DNA of 64,000 bases. Source: Vitellaria paradoxa (Eukaryota; Streptophyta; Magnoliopsida; Ericales; Sapotaceae). The notes below the pieces were generated by a model that worked only from the letters and a program-made list of their open reading frames with translations, was not told the DNA's origin and did no database searches. Shown in pieces: positions 1 through 11,290 of the stretch. The translations under genes were made by a program, and so were the position numbers. How positions within the stretch are numbered: the stretch's first letter is position 1; each line of letters begins with the position of its first letter. Where the stretch lies: contig CM034243.1 in NCBI GenBank assembly GCA_019916065.1, forward strand, positions 3,038,001 through 3,102,000, given 5' to 3'.

Positions 1-783
1 TTAATGAATATAGATTTCTAAATTACATGATGGGACCATTTTGTCGCCACTTTTTTTCCTCATATGTATAGACGAAAAATGGTTTTTTTTTTACCCTTTT
101 TGGTATATAAAATATGAATATATAATTCCTATTTTATTTAGACAAATAAAAATACATAATCTTTTCCATGTCGTTTGTTTGTTATGCCAACCTTCCTCCA
201 TAAATTGGCGTGATTTACAAGCTCAACCCTCCTCCATAAATTTGTGTATGACTTGTGACTTGATAAAATGATGTCAATTGATGAGCATGCATTTTTAAGA
301 TGATAATAAAGATCAGCCTTCTTCTGTACATTGTGGTTTGACTCGTGATTTGATGCACTGGCATGAGTTAATAGAAGCACAGGTAAACATTGACAGGATG
401 GTCAACCTCCCTCATAATTTGATAATATACCCATTTTTACTAAAGAATACTGCAATATTACCCAAACTGTAGTTTTTTTACGTATTTCAAGGAAGGGTTA
501 TTTAAAGATGCAAACCCTTAATAAAGAAAGTTACCCAATACTTCAGCTGTAACTGGTAAACTTAGGGTGCCAAGTATAAATCAGATTACAATTACTGAAG
601 AAGGGAAGAGTTATCTGGTATTGGCTCGCAATTGGAAGCTTAAGGTAAGCCCCAGCATCAATCTTGGCTATAAATCAAAGTCGTAAAGGCAGAGCAAGAA
701 ACATATCTCTAAACCAACAGACAACAATATACACTACATCAATATCCAATCTTCCGGATGATAAAGAAAAACTACAAGATTAC
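1..783 (-). other. Intron 3 (partial) of the synaptotagmin-like gene
   Basis: Sequence after the exon 3 donor. No further exon of the tether gene was found. It holds an exon-like segment on the plus strand at 547-644, listed separately. The rest is AT-rich without recognisable content. Confidence 0.6.
547..644 (+). other. Exon-like open segment of unknown origin
   Basis: A 98-nt stretch bounded by cttcag (546) and gtaagc (645) is open in one frame for about 32 codons, including ITEEGKSYLVLARNWKLK. It lies opposite the host intron. The family is not recognised. It could be a captured exon, a relic of a retroposed gene, or chance. Confidence 0.3.
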
Positions 784-834
784 CTGCGCAATAAATGGCC
801 ACAGTTTGCTCAATTGTTTATTCATCCATTTCAC
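784..834 (-). CDS. Synaptotagmin-like gene, coding exon 3
   Basis: Residues 70-86 (VKWMNKQLSKLWPFIAQ) in a 51-nt phase-0 exon with acceptor cattcag above 834 and donor gtaatc from 783. It is the start of the SMP-domain region. The next exon (family motif SVEPLLEEY) is not found in 1-783 and should lie left of the window. Confidence 0.82.
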
Positions 835-3800
835 CTGAATGAGGAATCCAAATGATATAAGACAAATCAAACAATAGCATATGCCTCACCAAAAAAGAAA
901 AAAAATCCAGTAACATTAAAATAATTTCATAGCTGCACCACTAGTAAACGATTTTATGCACGAGTAGTTACAACTTTGAACGTATACCAAAGAAGAAATA
1001 AAAGAACGTAACTTATTTGATTAGTTATTGAGAATCCAAATTTTAATCTCATAGTAATGTCAAGCTTTCAGATAGTTCTCTTCAGGTGATAACATTTCTA
1101 TTTGGAAAGTGTTAGAATTCAAAATTGCAGAAAATAGAGAGAGAGAGAGAGAGAGAGAGAATAAAGAAATTATAAAACTAAAGATTGATGATTACAAGAT
1201 ACAAAGGGTGCCTTCATTAGGCAAAGAAAACACAAATAAGAAACATAAATTCCTAAATTAGAGAACAAATCATAGAGGGAAATTATCTAAATTTCATTCT
1301 CTAATACTCCCCTTGTAACGACCCACAATCAACTTAGTACAATATTGTCCGCTTTAGACATTGCAACCCTCACGGTTTTGTTTCTCTATAGCCCACACAG
1401 GTGCCCCATAAAAGGCTTTGCACTAAGTAAATCATTGAACCTTTCACATAAAGCACACCCCCCTTCTTTGCCTAGGCGATGTGGAATAAAAGGTATTGCT
1501 TCTCTGATTCACCCCCTACTTCACTTTCCTCGCATGGCCCTACACTTTCGACTAGGTCAACCTTTGATACCAACTGTAAAGACCCACAATTCACATAGTA
1601 CAATATTATCTACTCTAACCTTTGCAACCCTAACGGTTTTGTTTCTATAAGGTCCACATAACCGCCCCATAAAAAGCCTTGTACTAAATAAATCATTAAA
1701 CTTTTTATGTATAGCACATCCCCATTCCACACCCAGGCGACGTGGGACAGGGCATTACTTCTATGCTTCACCCGCTTCACCTCCTACTTCACTTTGCCTC
1801 ACAGTCCCTGACATCCCCGCAAGATGAGCTTGGTTGGAATAGAAAGACTCATCTTGAATAGCAAGAATCTTCAAAACCTTCAACCACAAACTATGCTTCG
1901 AAATCAAATTTTAAAAACCACAAGCGATCCCAAATAAAATCTCTTGAAGAAATATCAAAGAAGCTTAAGTATTGGTCCACAAAAAGCTTCTACAACTAGT
2001 GTGAAGCACAAACATAAATCATTTAAAATACCTTCAATTTTTACCTATAGCATCCATATCATAGAGACAATAAAATTGAAGCCTCCTTGCTCCTATTGCC
2101 CACATCCCCATCTTCCAGCAAAAGACGAGATCAGTGATACCTAGGGAAGTAAACGAATAGTACTTGCCTAATTAACTAATCTCATTACCAAAACCCGTTT
2201 ATTTTTTGCTTACCATTATCATCCCAAACTCGTTTATTTTTTTAGTTAGAATCCCAAACCCCTCTCATCCCAAACTCACAAAACCAGTTTATGTTCAATT
2301 GATCAAATTACCCGTTAAATACCCAATTTGAGATAAAAAATAAAAAAAAAAATTAGTAAGTGAAAAAAGTGTTAAATCTATTAAATTGAACAAATTCATT
2401 GGTCAAAGGACCTCCAAGTTTTTTTTTTTTTTTTTTGAAAGGTAAAAGAAATATACTATAAATAGTATAAATAAATGTACAAAGTACATACGGGTATACT
2501 CCTAGAACAGTACAATAGGAATCACAGTTTATAAAAGACTTTTAAACCCAATATGGAACAATCCATAAATGACCTTGACTTAAGAATTTCAAAAGTTTTA
2601 TTTTTAATTTCTTTATTTTTAATTTCAAAAGTTTTATTTTTGGGATAAAGTTTTAACTATATAAATACATATTATATTATATTTTATCAAATGGATACTT
2701 AACGGGATTGGTTATCAGGTACCCTATGAGCATAAACGAGTATTGGATACCCTATACGAGTATACAGGCAAATCCCAAACTCATCCCAAACTAGTACGGA
2801 TATTAAATTTTAATCCCAAACCTGTTTCAATCCCATTAGGATATTTCCCAACGGCATTTTATTGTGTTCGGTCGAGTTGGGTACTCTCGTTTATCCGTCC
2901 CAAATACCATCCCTAGTGTTACCATGAGAACCCCCTCCCCCACCCAAATATATATATATATATATATATATATCAAGCAAAGTGAGAATCACACTACATC
3001 TGCTACCACACAATGAATAAAGAGATTGTTGGATGACTCTTGATTACACATGTAGAATCAAATTAATACAAGTTTCAAGTCCTCAAACTAAATTATCTAT
3101 GTGAAAATTCACCCAAAACATCTGCCATACAAAGAACCTCACTCTCAAAGGTACCTTAGAAGCCCAAATTCTTTTCCAAGAAAAAAGTGAAAATTGCCAA
3201 TCCGTCAAATCCTTATAAAAAAAGGCTCCAAAATTAGATCCATAGCCACTTGCCTAACACTATTTGGTTGGAGGTAGCCAACCTTCTTGAGGCTACCAAA
3301 TTACACTTAAACATACCCCTAGTTTCCTCTCCTAAGAAATTCTCATCATGACTTCCCTAAAGTTTTAGTAATCAAGAGAGGGATAGTGAAAAAGATCATA
3401 ATGTATGTAACCAAACTAGAAATTATACTCTTGGTCAAATTCACTTAACCTTTTTTTAAGTGATATTTCCTCTTCCATTGGACTAGCTTTTTTGGAATCT
3501 CCCCACCACTAAATGCCAAACCAATCAATCCATAAAGGAAGGCCCAAATAGAAATGATGGCCTCCAACGGTACAACCTCGCAACCAAGAACATTGCCAAA
3601 CTCCACATATTCGATGCTTTGACCGCCAAAATCGACTTGGATTCAAAGATAAAAATTTTATTTATGTGTATGGACATAGTTGAAAGCCTTTTTTGAAAAC
3701 AACACAAAAATATGAAAATATATTAAATTGTTTAGAAATAAATGCATGGAGGGTTAAAAACAAAAAAATTAAACAACAAATTGTTTTTGTATATCATGTT

Positions 3801-6115
3801 GCATTTTGATTTATTTTATTGTGTTTCAATAAAAACATCAAAACTATTAGTCTAGTCTACTACGGTTTCGTTTCGGTCCATTAGGAAACCATTACACACA
3901 TAAGACTTGTATTGCCTTTATTTTGGGCGGCTTTTATTCTTGTCAATGCTGCTATTTGCTATTACTTCTATTACAATTTCCCTAATACTTCTGCCAGATA
4001 TATTATCTAGAACTTCTCCATATATTCACCTCGTTATAAATTTTCCAAGATTGCGGAAGTTCCAGACTACCACAATATAATGAATAAGCTACATCTTAAA
4101 AGCAATCAAACATTAACCAAGGCAAGCCAATCTTATATTCTATTGAATATGATCCAAATAATGTATCAAAAATGTAGAAGCTTAAAAATTAACAGTAGCC
4201 TGAAGAAAATAACTGAACAGAGATTGTGCATAAAAAGGGTGGAAATAAGGAAAAGAAAAATTTTGCTATTCATAACTTGAAAATGTCCTGACCTGTTCGT
4301 AAACAGGAAAAGAAATCCATTCAGGAAAATTGTCACCACAAATTTTCTTCAAATCATCTCTGCCGAGGGACCCAAGAAGTTTAATGTCAACAGCCTGTCA
4401 GAGAAATGAAACAAAATGGATGAAAACACTATGGTGTACAATGATTGAGTGGATGGTTTGACAAAAGCATGATACAGAAATCAATTACTGTGGCACTAAT
4501 TATGAAAAAAGAGAACCTCAAAATTTCTAGATTATGAAAAATTAGCACCTTAAAATCTATCCTCCTATCACATCCACCAGACAAGACATGGAAACATCAA
4601 AGCACGCATGAATATAAGGCCAATAAAATCTTTTGGTTTATAACAAATTATGACCAACATAAGAATTTTTTTGAGATGGCAAAATGAGAGAATTTGTGCA
4701 CGCACGAGAGAGAGAGAGAGAGAGATTATTTTGAACACCACAACAGAAAAAGCAACCTAACCAGTTAAGAAAAGCAGTAAATTGGGTTGCAGTCTAGCAG
4801 CACTAACTCTCTTCTAAATTAGAGCCGTAGGGTTGTAGGACCCCCCCATGAAAAAATGTGTAAGAATCCTAGCAAATTTAAAAAACTTGCAGGGTCAATC
4901 TTCGTCAATTACACAAACAAGCTGCTCCTGTTGGCTGCTGAAACTTTATTCTTATTCCCAACTCCTTTGGTTTGAAAAATTACCTATGATAAAGTTTTAG
5001 TGTGTGTTTGAATTGAGAATCAATTAAGGGGAAAGGAAAGGGAAGGATACTCAAAATTACTTGTCTCGTTTGGTTCTAATGGCAAATGATCAGAAAAAGT
5101 ATGGGATTTGATTAATGGGAAAAATATTAAAATAAAATTCTAATTTAATGATAAATGCTTTTAATGACCTTATATTATCTAAACCAACTAAATAAGAATT
5201 TTCCCTTCCCTGTTATTTTCCTTTACTTTTCCCTTACAAAATCGTTAATCCAAACACATCCTCGGGATGACAATGAGTTATTAAGGCTGGTATGTTCGGG
5301 ATGTCTTCCACCCATGCAAGCAACATTGACTTCAAAATGACAACAGGCAACAGCCTCATACAAAGCCAGCATGACTGGAAAAGAGTGTACCCGTTTGAAT
5401 AAGTTCGACAAACATATATACTTCTCTTTAAACTTAGTTCAACAAACACATATACTTCTCTTTAAACTAAGTACTTGTGTGTTTCTTATGAAATAGACTG
5501 TAAATTGAGTTAGGAATTCAATTTACAACTACAACACACTTTGTAAAAGAAGAATTCCAAACTCTTAAGAATCAAACACCCATGGATAATTTCACAGAAA
5601 TTAACCATGGTCACAATTTCCAGAATTCAAGTTCCAACCTTCAACATATCAACATACCCAGTAAAAGAAGAATTCCAACTCTTGAGAATCAAACACCCAG
5701 GAATTAATCTCACAGAAAGTAACCATGGTCACAATTTCCAGAATTCAAGTTCCAACTTCAACATATCAACATACCCAGTAAAAGAAGATTTCCAACTCTT
5801 GAGAATCAAACACCCAGGAATAATCTCACAGAAAGTAACCATGGTCAAAATTTCAAGTGCAGAAAACATTTCTTAGCGGGGATGGAACCGACTGTAAGTA
5901 GAGCCCAAGTCCCCCAGTTCCAATTAGAAAACCAAGCCGCAAACAAAAACGGATCAAAAACTTGACAACTACACAGAGCAAGAGTCATTCTCAGTAGTAC
6001 AATTATCTACCTTCGCCGTGCGTTTGTTGCTCCGATGCCTCATCATATGACGCCAACCCGCCATTAACGCGATCCCGAAGATCGTCCCCATAAGAATCCC
6101 CGAAATTAAACCCAT
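784..6115 (-). CDS. Plant synaptotagmin / E-Syt-type SMP-C2 tether, CLB1/SYT7-like, 5' part (partial gene)
   Basis: Three coding exons on the minus strand join in frame: 6115-6011 (35 codons), 4394-4293 (34) and 834-784 (17, ending in a donor at 783). The first exon gives an N-terminal membrane anchor beginning MGLISGILMG with a hydrophobic stretch at residues 2-20, then a basic RHRSNKR segment. The second contains DIKLLGSLGRDDLKKICG and FPEWISFPVYEQ, and the third VKWMNKQLSKLWPF. This order matches plant synaptotagmin-type proteins (NTMC2/CLB1-SYT7 group), which tether the ER to other membranes through an SMP lipid-transfer domain and C2 domains. Those domains, about 85% of the usual length, must lie left of base 1, so the gene is cut by the window. 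All junctions have AG/GT. The longer minus frame starting at 6197 is out of frame with exon 2 and was not used. The exact paralogue is inferred from remembered family members. Confidence 0.88.
1137..1160. repeat. (GA)n microsatellite
   Basis: About 24 bases of uninterrupted GA dinucleotide within intron 2 of the synaptotagmin-like gene. Confidence 0.9.
1314..1810 (-). mobile_element. Tandem LTR-like pair (TRIM-like remnant)
   Basis: Two diverged copies of a roughly 230-bp sequence begin at 1314 (TGTAACGACCCACAAT) and 1576 (TGTAAAGACCCACAAT). Both contain ACAATATT, CGGTTTTGTTTCT, GCCCCATAAAA and a final CCTACTTCACTTT. The 30-40 bp between them ends in TTGATACCA (1564-1572), whose complement tggtatcaa is an initiator-tRNA-Met-type primer binding site next to the second copy. 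This fits a minus-strand terminal-repeat element in miniature, or a tandem LTR left by unequal exchange. No coding remains. Confidence 0.55.
2142..2915. mobile_element. Non-autonomous hAT-type DNA transposon (774 bp)
   Basis: The element starts TAGGGAAGTAAACGAATAGT and ends in the inverted form of TAGGGATGGTATTTGGGACG. It is flanked by an 8-bp target-site duplication with one mismatch, gtgatacc (2134-2141) and gtgttacc (2916-2923). An 8-bp duplication and TAGGGATGG-type ends are typical of plant hAT MITEs. The interior is AT-rich, repeats 'tcccaaac' and 'cgtttat' motifs, and has no transposase. Confidence 0.7.
2948..2973. repeat. (TA)n microsatellite
   Basis: About 26 bases of alternating TA just right of the hAT-type element. 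Confidence 0.88.
2974..4292 (-). other. Rest of intron 2, synaptotagmin-like gene
   Basis: No exon seen. Around 3,100-3,710 the composition is less AT-rich and the minus strand holds short interrupted frames that could be decayed retroelement coding, but I could not recognise a domain. 3,710-4,290 is plain AT-rich intron. Confidence 0.5.
4293..4394 (-). CDS. Synaptotagmin-like gene, coding exon 2
   Basis: Residues 36-69 (AVDIKLLGSL to FPVYEQ). The acceptor cag lies just above 4394 and the donor gtcagg starts at 4292. It is a phase-0 exon of 102 nt. The conserved KKICGDNFPEW segment precedes the SMP domain in this family. Confidence 0.88.
4706..4725. repeat. (GA)n microsatellite
   Basis: About 20 bases of GA dinucleotide in intron 1 of the synaptotagmin-like gene. 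Confidence 0.88.
5000..5262. mobile_element. MITE with long imperfect terminal inverted repeats
   Basis: The left end reads GTGTGTTTGAATTGAGAATC and continues AATTAAGGGGAAAGG. The inverted right end reads GATGTGTTTGGATTAACGAT and continues TTTGTAAGGGAAAAG. The two ends pair over about 45 bases with mismatches. The interior is 260 bp of non-coding AT-rich DNA. TSD and superfamily are not clear. It lies in intron 1 of the synaptotagmin-like gene. Confidence 0.5.
5540..5852. repeat. 118-bp minisatellite, 2-3 copies
   Basis: The unit containing AACCATGGTCACAATTTCC recurs at 5603, 5721 and (degenerate) 5837, so the period is 118 then 116 bases. A partial unit precedes it from about 5540 (GAATTCCAAACTCTTAAGAA). 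Copies are nearly identical, so the duplication is recent. It lies in intron 1 of the synaptotagmin-like gene, about 160 bp from exon 1. Confidence 0.88.
6011..6115 (-). CDS. Synaptotagmin-like gene, coding exon 1
   Basis: Residues 1-35: start codon at 6115, N-terminal transmembrane anchor and basic stop-transfer segment (RHRSNKRTAK). The donor is gtagat from 6010. The start is the first ATG of this frame and gives the conserved MGLISG N-terminus. Confidence 0.86.
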
Positions 6116-6355
6116 TTTGGTCGATCTTGGACCCGTTGTCCTGACAAAATAGAATCAGCAAAAGGAATAAAAGCCAAACCCAAAGTGCAAGCGTCAAAGA
6201 AACCCAGAAACGGACAGAGACTCACAGTGATTTTGAAGAACAATGAAGAGATATACAAGAACCAAAACAAGCAAATGGGTTTCTCAGATCGATGAGAAGA
6301 GACCTCGCTCTTGTCTTTTTCTCTTGCTCAACTGTGCTCCGCTGTCATTATATAA
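6116..6355 (-). promoter_or_regulatory. Leader, 5'-UTR intron and TATA-type core promoter of the synaptotagmin-like gene
   Basis: Upstream of the start at 6115 there is a candidate 85-nt 5'-UTR intron at 6225-6141 (gtgagt donor, ttttgtcag acceptor). A TATA-like motif (TTATATAA on the minus strand, about 6355-6348) would place transcription start near 6315-6325. The leader is rich in CT and GA. Intron and start site are inferred from sequence only. Confidence 0.5.
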
Positions 6356-6859
6356 ATGTATCTATATCTATATCAACCTTTCCAGACTCACCGTCTCTGT
6401 CAAAACTGTGTTGATCACTTCTTCATCGTCTGCTTTATCATTTACAAACGTCTCTTTCGTCTCCCTTTGAGTGTTCCGGGTGTCCCTCCCCGCCCCCTCC
6501 CTCCACAAGGTTTGGGACTGGGAAGACGGGCAATTAAAGAAATGTGGGCCACCCCCTCACCTGCAATGCATTGAAATTAAATCCCAGATTTTTATTATAG
6601 GTCCGGTTGTCTGCACTTGTTTTGCAGCTATGCCCCTCAACTTTAGAATAAATATGTTCTCTTCGCATTCTTGGTCTGACCGTTACTCTGCACCGAATTT
6701 GAAACGACTTTCCCTTCCATCCCTGTCTTATGGTCTGTTTTGCCAAACGTTGAAAATTTGTAAAAATATTTGAAAAATTTTTTAAATTATCTATTTTTAT
6801 CTTACGAATCAATAAATTATGTCAATTTATCTCACTTTTTATTATTCAAAATGCACTTA

Positions 6860-7252
6860 GGTGCCGTTGGGAACACCAACAAAGTTAAAAAAAATTTTAA
6901 AAAGTGTCAACTTTTTCAAACTTTAAAAAATTCTAAACTTTTTAAAAATTTTATCAAAATCTGTTGAAACAAACCGAAATAGTGCATTCTAACGGATTTT
7001 GCTAGAATTTTTTTAAAAGTTGGACTGACAATTATACCGAAACGTTTTACAAAATTCTAAAAGTTTTTAAAATTTTCCATTAAAATTTTGTCACGTGTCA
7101 CGTTTTATAATTTTTAATAACTTTATATCAAATTAAATATAAATATTTAACCATCATTTCAAAATAATTTTTTAAACTCTAAATTCCAAAAAAATTTCAC
7201 TTTTGACTTTTTTTGATTTTTTATTTTTATTTTTTTGACTCCAAACAGCCCT
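6860..7252. mobile_element. Tourist-like MITE candidate
   Basis: Ends GGTGCCGTTGGGA and (inverted) AGGGCTGTTTGGA pair imperfectly, flanked on both sides by TTA (6857-6859 and 7253-7255), the usual PIF/Harbinger target duplication. The 393-bp AT-rich interior has no coding capacity. Confidence 0.45.
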
Positions 7253-7255
7253 TTA

Positions 7256-8402
7256 ATATCTTGGCTTGACCGTTACTCGCGCTGCACAAAATTTGAAACA
7301 ACTTTCCCTTCGATGGCCAATGGCTCAGTTTGGATAAAATAATTAGAGGTAAACCGTTATAATTTTGATTAAAAATTTATAATCCTCCTTAATTTAAAAA
7401 TTAATATTTAGTCTTTTTTTAACACGTGTTATATTGACTCATATGTAATCATTTAAAAATATTATTTAAAAAAATAAATTTAAAAATATATATTTTATTA
7501 TAACATAAAAATGAGTTAAAATGCATTTTTACCTATTTATTTTATAGAGACATTTTTCTCTTAATTAATTTTAACTAAAAAATTTAGTTAAATTGAATAA
7601 ATTTGATGAATTTTACACTTAGCCCAAAACAAGATAAGATTATGTGTTAACTTTTAAATTAAAAGAATATTGTATATTTTTGGGGCAAAACTTAAAAAGA
7701 TAAAGTATAATTACTCTAAATTGCTAATACGGTCTCTTACAAAAACCAGATTTGTATTTTTTTTTTTGTTTAAAATAATTTTACATGACACTTCAACTTT
7801 TTACCTTTTATAAATAAACTCAAAATGTTAAAGAAATATAATCAAAATCCATAACACATTTTTTTTTTTTTTGAACTGTTGTTTTTGGATAAAATAGAAA
7901 GGAATAAATAAATAGAAAAAACCGACAGATAAATGATCATAAATAGATATTTCATTTGCTGTGTTGAAAACATAAGAATTAAAAAGTATTTTTTAATACA
8001 TTTAATTTAATTCTTTATTTATCAAAATTTATATTTTTCCCTCAATTTTTTTGGACAACATATTTTAATGCAAGTCATATTAAATAATAATATTAATCTG
8101 CATTAAATCAATAATTTTTAGATATTTATAATTTTTATGTAAATATTTTTGTTAAAATAATAAGTATTAAATTATAGAATTTGCAAACTTTTGTGGTTTT
8201 TATGAGGGTACGTTTATCCAAAAAAGTTTTTAATATATTATATCATTGGAATTCTTAGGCATTTAGGATATTTTATGAGAACATTTTTGGTAAAAATTAA
8301 GTCATCAGATCTTTTTGGTATTTATGATTTTTTTAAGACATTTTTATCTAATCATGTATTAAATCACGTGTCACTTTATACATGTAAATGGGGGTTGAGT
8401 TA
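7256..8402. other. AT-rich intergenic DNA
   Basis: No credible frame or element ends seen. There are many A and T runs. Confidence 0.6.
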
Positions 8403-8609
8403 AGGCTTGGTTTGGGAAACAAAAATAGTTAACTTTTTTTTAGTTAAACCTTTTTTATATTTGGGAAGAAAAAATTGTTAACTTTTTAGTGCGTGACTTT
8501 TTAGTCTTTGTGTTAATTTGACGTTTTTGTTCTTGAAAGTTTAAAAGAAAATTAAAATGTGAGAGAATAAATTTAATTATTTTACAAATAAGACTCCCAA
8601 ACGGAGCCT
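8403..8609. mobile_element. Short MITE with 18-bp inverted ends
   Basis: The left end AGGCTTGGTTTGGGAAAC pairs with the inverted right end AGGCTCCGTTTGGGAGTC at about 14 of 18 positions. 207 bp in total, non-coding. The target duplication is not convincing, so the superfamily (Tourist-like) is inferred. Confidence 0.5.
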
Positions 8610-9982
8610 AAATATAGACCTAATTTGTTTTTATTAAATTCCATCCAGCTATTATCCAGCCCTAATTTTGATTATTGGGAATTTGAAACTAGAGAAGGAA
8701 GAGGTTAAAGAAAGACGGAAACAAGTCACACCTGTGGACTACGTATTAGAGATTTGGACATAGATTGTAACGTGATGCGAGAAATTTTTTTTCGGCCGGG
8801 GGAGGGTTGCGAGGGTTGCAGTGAGAGAATTCACCGTAAGAGTTGCAGTGGGTCAATCAACGGTCAGAATGTAATTGCATCAAATCTAGTAATCTTAATT
8901 CAATGTAATAAAATTAAATTTAAAATAAAATAAAAATTAAATAAAATCTGATTGGAAGATCATTAATAAAAAAATATAAAAATACATATCACATTAAAAT
9001 ATAATTACATTTTAACTGTTAATTAACCCACTACGATCCCTGAGCGGATTCTTCTATTTCAGTCCCCTGAAACCGGGGGAACTACATATCGCCAATGTCC
9101 AGGGTGAGATTTATAAATATATTAAAATGTGGCGGCGGTTTAGGGCGGCCCTGGCCCATTTCCCTGTTTTTATTTTTTTCTTTATTTTTTCAATATTACT
9201 TTATTAATTATAATAAAAGGGGTGTTTGAATAGTTAGGATCTACGAAACTTATTATTTTTTTTTAGTTTATTTCAATTAAATTCTGTCACATTTGAGGGC
9301 GGAGGAGTGGAGGGGAGGGGGGAATTAGACTTACACCTTTAAATTTTCCTTTAAATTCATTTATTTCATTTTTTATTTTCAAAATTGATAATTTTTTAAA
9401 TCTGCAGGGAAAGTCTCCTTTTATTAATTTTTATCTCTCAAAATTGATCATCAATAAATTCTGCCCATTTGAGTTCACCGGATATTTTTTTTTGGTTTTA
9501 AAGACATGAGGATGAAAAAAAAAATTACAATCAAATTATACAAAACAATCAAAGGAAAATTTTAAAGTCAATCAATTTAATAAATGGCCATATTTAAGTG
9601 GCTGTTTTAATTTAAATTTTCAAAATTGAAAAAAAAAATCGCTTTTAAATATTCTTTAATTTCGCTTGCAGTGTTGTTTGGTTTTAAAAAAATTTAACTT
9701 TAATTAATCTTCATTATATTTTTTCATTTCATATGTTAGTTAATAATTTAAACTTCATATGAAAAATTAATAATTTTTTATTTCAATTTTAAAGAATTTA
9801 CATGCATAATGTAGAATTTTTAGAGAAAATTTGGTAAATTATATTTAAAATGATACAAGATGTTAAAAAAAAAAAAAAACATTTATTGCCCACGCACAGA
9901 GTAGCGAACCCAAAAAACTTTCTCGTAAAACCAATTTGTTTAAATTAATTTAAAAAAGGCAAACTAATATAAAATACATAAT
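8610..9982. other. Intergenic DNA with small GC-richer patches
   Basis: Mostly AT-rich. 8,770-8,880 and 9,030-9,180 are GC-richer but have no recognisable gene or element. Confidence 0.5.
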
Positions 9983-10314
9983 GAGCCCGTTTGAAAGTTC
10001 AAAAAAGTACCAATTTAGTAACTTTTGGTGTGTTTGGTGGAATCATAATTTTTTTTACTTTTCTATTCTACTACAATAATTTATTATACAAAAAATTTTA
10101 CTAAACACACAAAAATTGTCACTTTTTTACTCTGCTACATTAAAAAGCTTACCAAACATATAAAAAGTTACTACTTTTTTACTCTGTTATAGTAAAAAGT
10201 TTACCAAACACCAAAAAATTATTAAAAATTACACTTTATCCAACAAACACACCAAAAATTATAATTAGTAACTTTTGACTAAAATTTACTAAAATTTGCA
10301 CTGCCAAATGCCTC
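9983..10314. mobile_element. MITE candidate
   Basis: The left end GAGCCCGTTTGAAAGT and inverted right end GAGGCATTTGGCAGT are similar. AAT flanks both sides (9980-9982, 10315-10317). The interior repeats 'accaaaca' and 'cttttttactctg' motifs several times in alternate orientation, giving a long imperfect foldback. Class uncertain. Confidence 0.35.
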
Positions 10315-11290
10315 AATGTTGGCTACTGCAATAATTTTTTTATTTTTCAGTAAAATATAAAAATGATTTAATTTTAAAATTTGGCAGCCTTTTTTGCGCT
10401 CAATGCTTCAAAAAATTCCCGGATTCGTGCATACGTGCAATTATTGTTTTTGTTGATTTTATATACAAATCTTCAAATTTCAAATTATTAAGTTGGGCCC
10501 CACAAAAAGCAATGTGGGCCGAAGCCGTTCAACAATGATGGTTTAACCTAAAACAGAGCAAGTGTTGTTAATGTCATTTAATATACACTTTATATATTAA
10601 TGATTTTATTTTTATTAAATTAGTGAAATTTTAAAATTTATAGCATATGTAATGCACCTTATTATTAAGTTAATGAATATTTAAAACTCATATTTATTGT
10701 CAGTTAAAATTTTAAATATTCTCGTATATTAATTTTTAAATTAACATTTATGTTATTTTCTCACTTTTTTTCACATATTTTATCCTTTTAATTTTTGTCA
10801 ACTCCAATTGTCTAATTTGATTTGAACTAATTTTAATTTTAATTGATTTTAATTAAAAAAAAGATAAGATGTCTTTATGTAAAAAAAAATGCAAAAATAC
10901 CATAAATGTTAATGAATGAGAATATCTAAAAATTTAACTGACAATAAATATGAGTTTTAAATATTCATTAACTTATTTTAAAATTGTCAACATATATATA
11001 GTGTATTAAGTATGCTATTAGTTTTAAACCTTAACTAATTACGTAAAATTGTTTGAACTAATTTTTGCAGTTCAAGTAATAGATCCACCAAATGTAGTGT
11101 TATATAATACGTGGAAAAAATAATTAAAAATATCAATAAAAATAATGTAAATAGATTATAAATCTATTATTTTTAAAATATTTTATAATTTTAAAATTTT
11201 TTGGACTAAAACTAATATGACAGCATTAAGTTGTTCAACTTAATGACTCAAAAACCAGCTCAAGCAAATCTAAGAATTAAAACCTAAATA
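10315..11290. other. AT-rich intergenic DNA
   Basis: No gene seen. The tract around 10,590-10,740 and the tract 10,880-10,990 are partly inverted copies of each other (for example 'taaatatgagttttaaatattcatt' type sequence, seen at 10,670-10,700 in opposite orientation), so this may be one long degenerate inverted repeat. Confidence 0.35.

Noticed and set aside
664..855. Plus-strand 63-codon ORF
   Set aside because: It is the antisense of synaptotagmin-like exon 3 (784-834).
6003..6197. Minus-strand ORF starting MTLALWVWLL over synaptotagmin-like exon 1
   Set aside because: It overlaps the true first exon in another frame and runs through the likely 5'-UTR intron. Only the MGLISGILMG frame joins exon 2 in phase and matches the family.
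6243..6773. Overlapping plus-strand ORFs beside the synaptotagmin-like promoter
   Set aside because: Short, mutually overlapping, no family motif. The region is the minus-strand leader and promoter.
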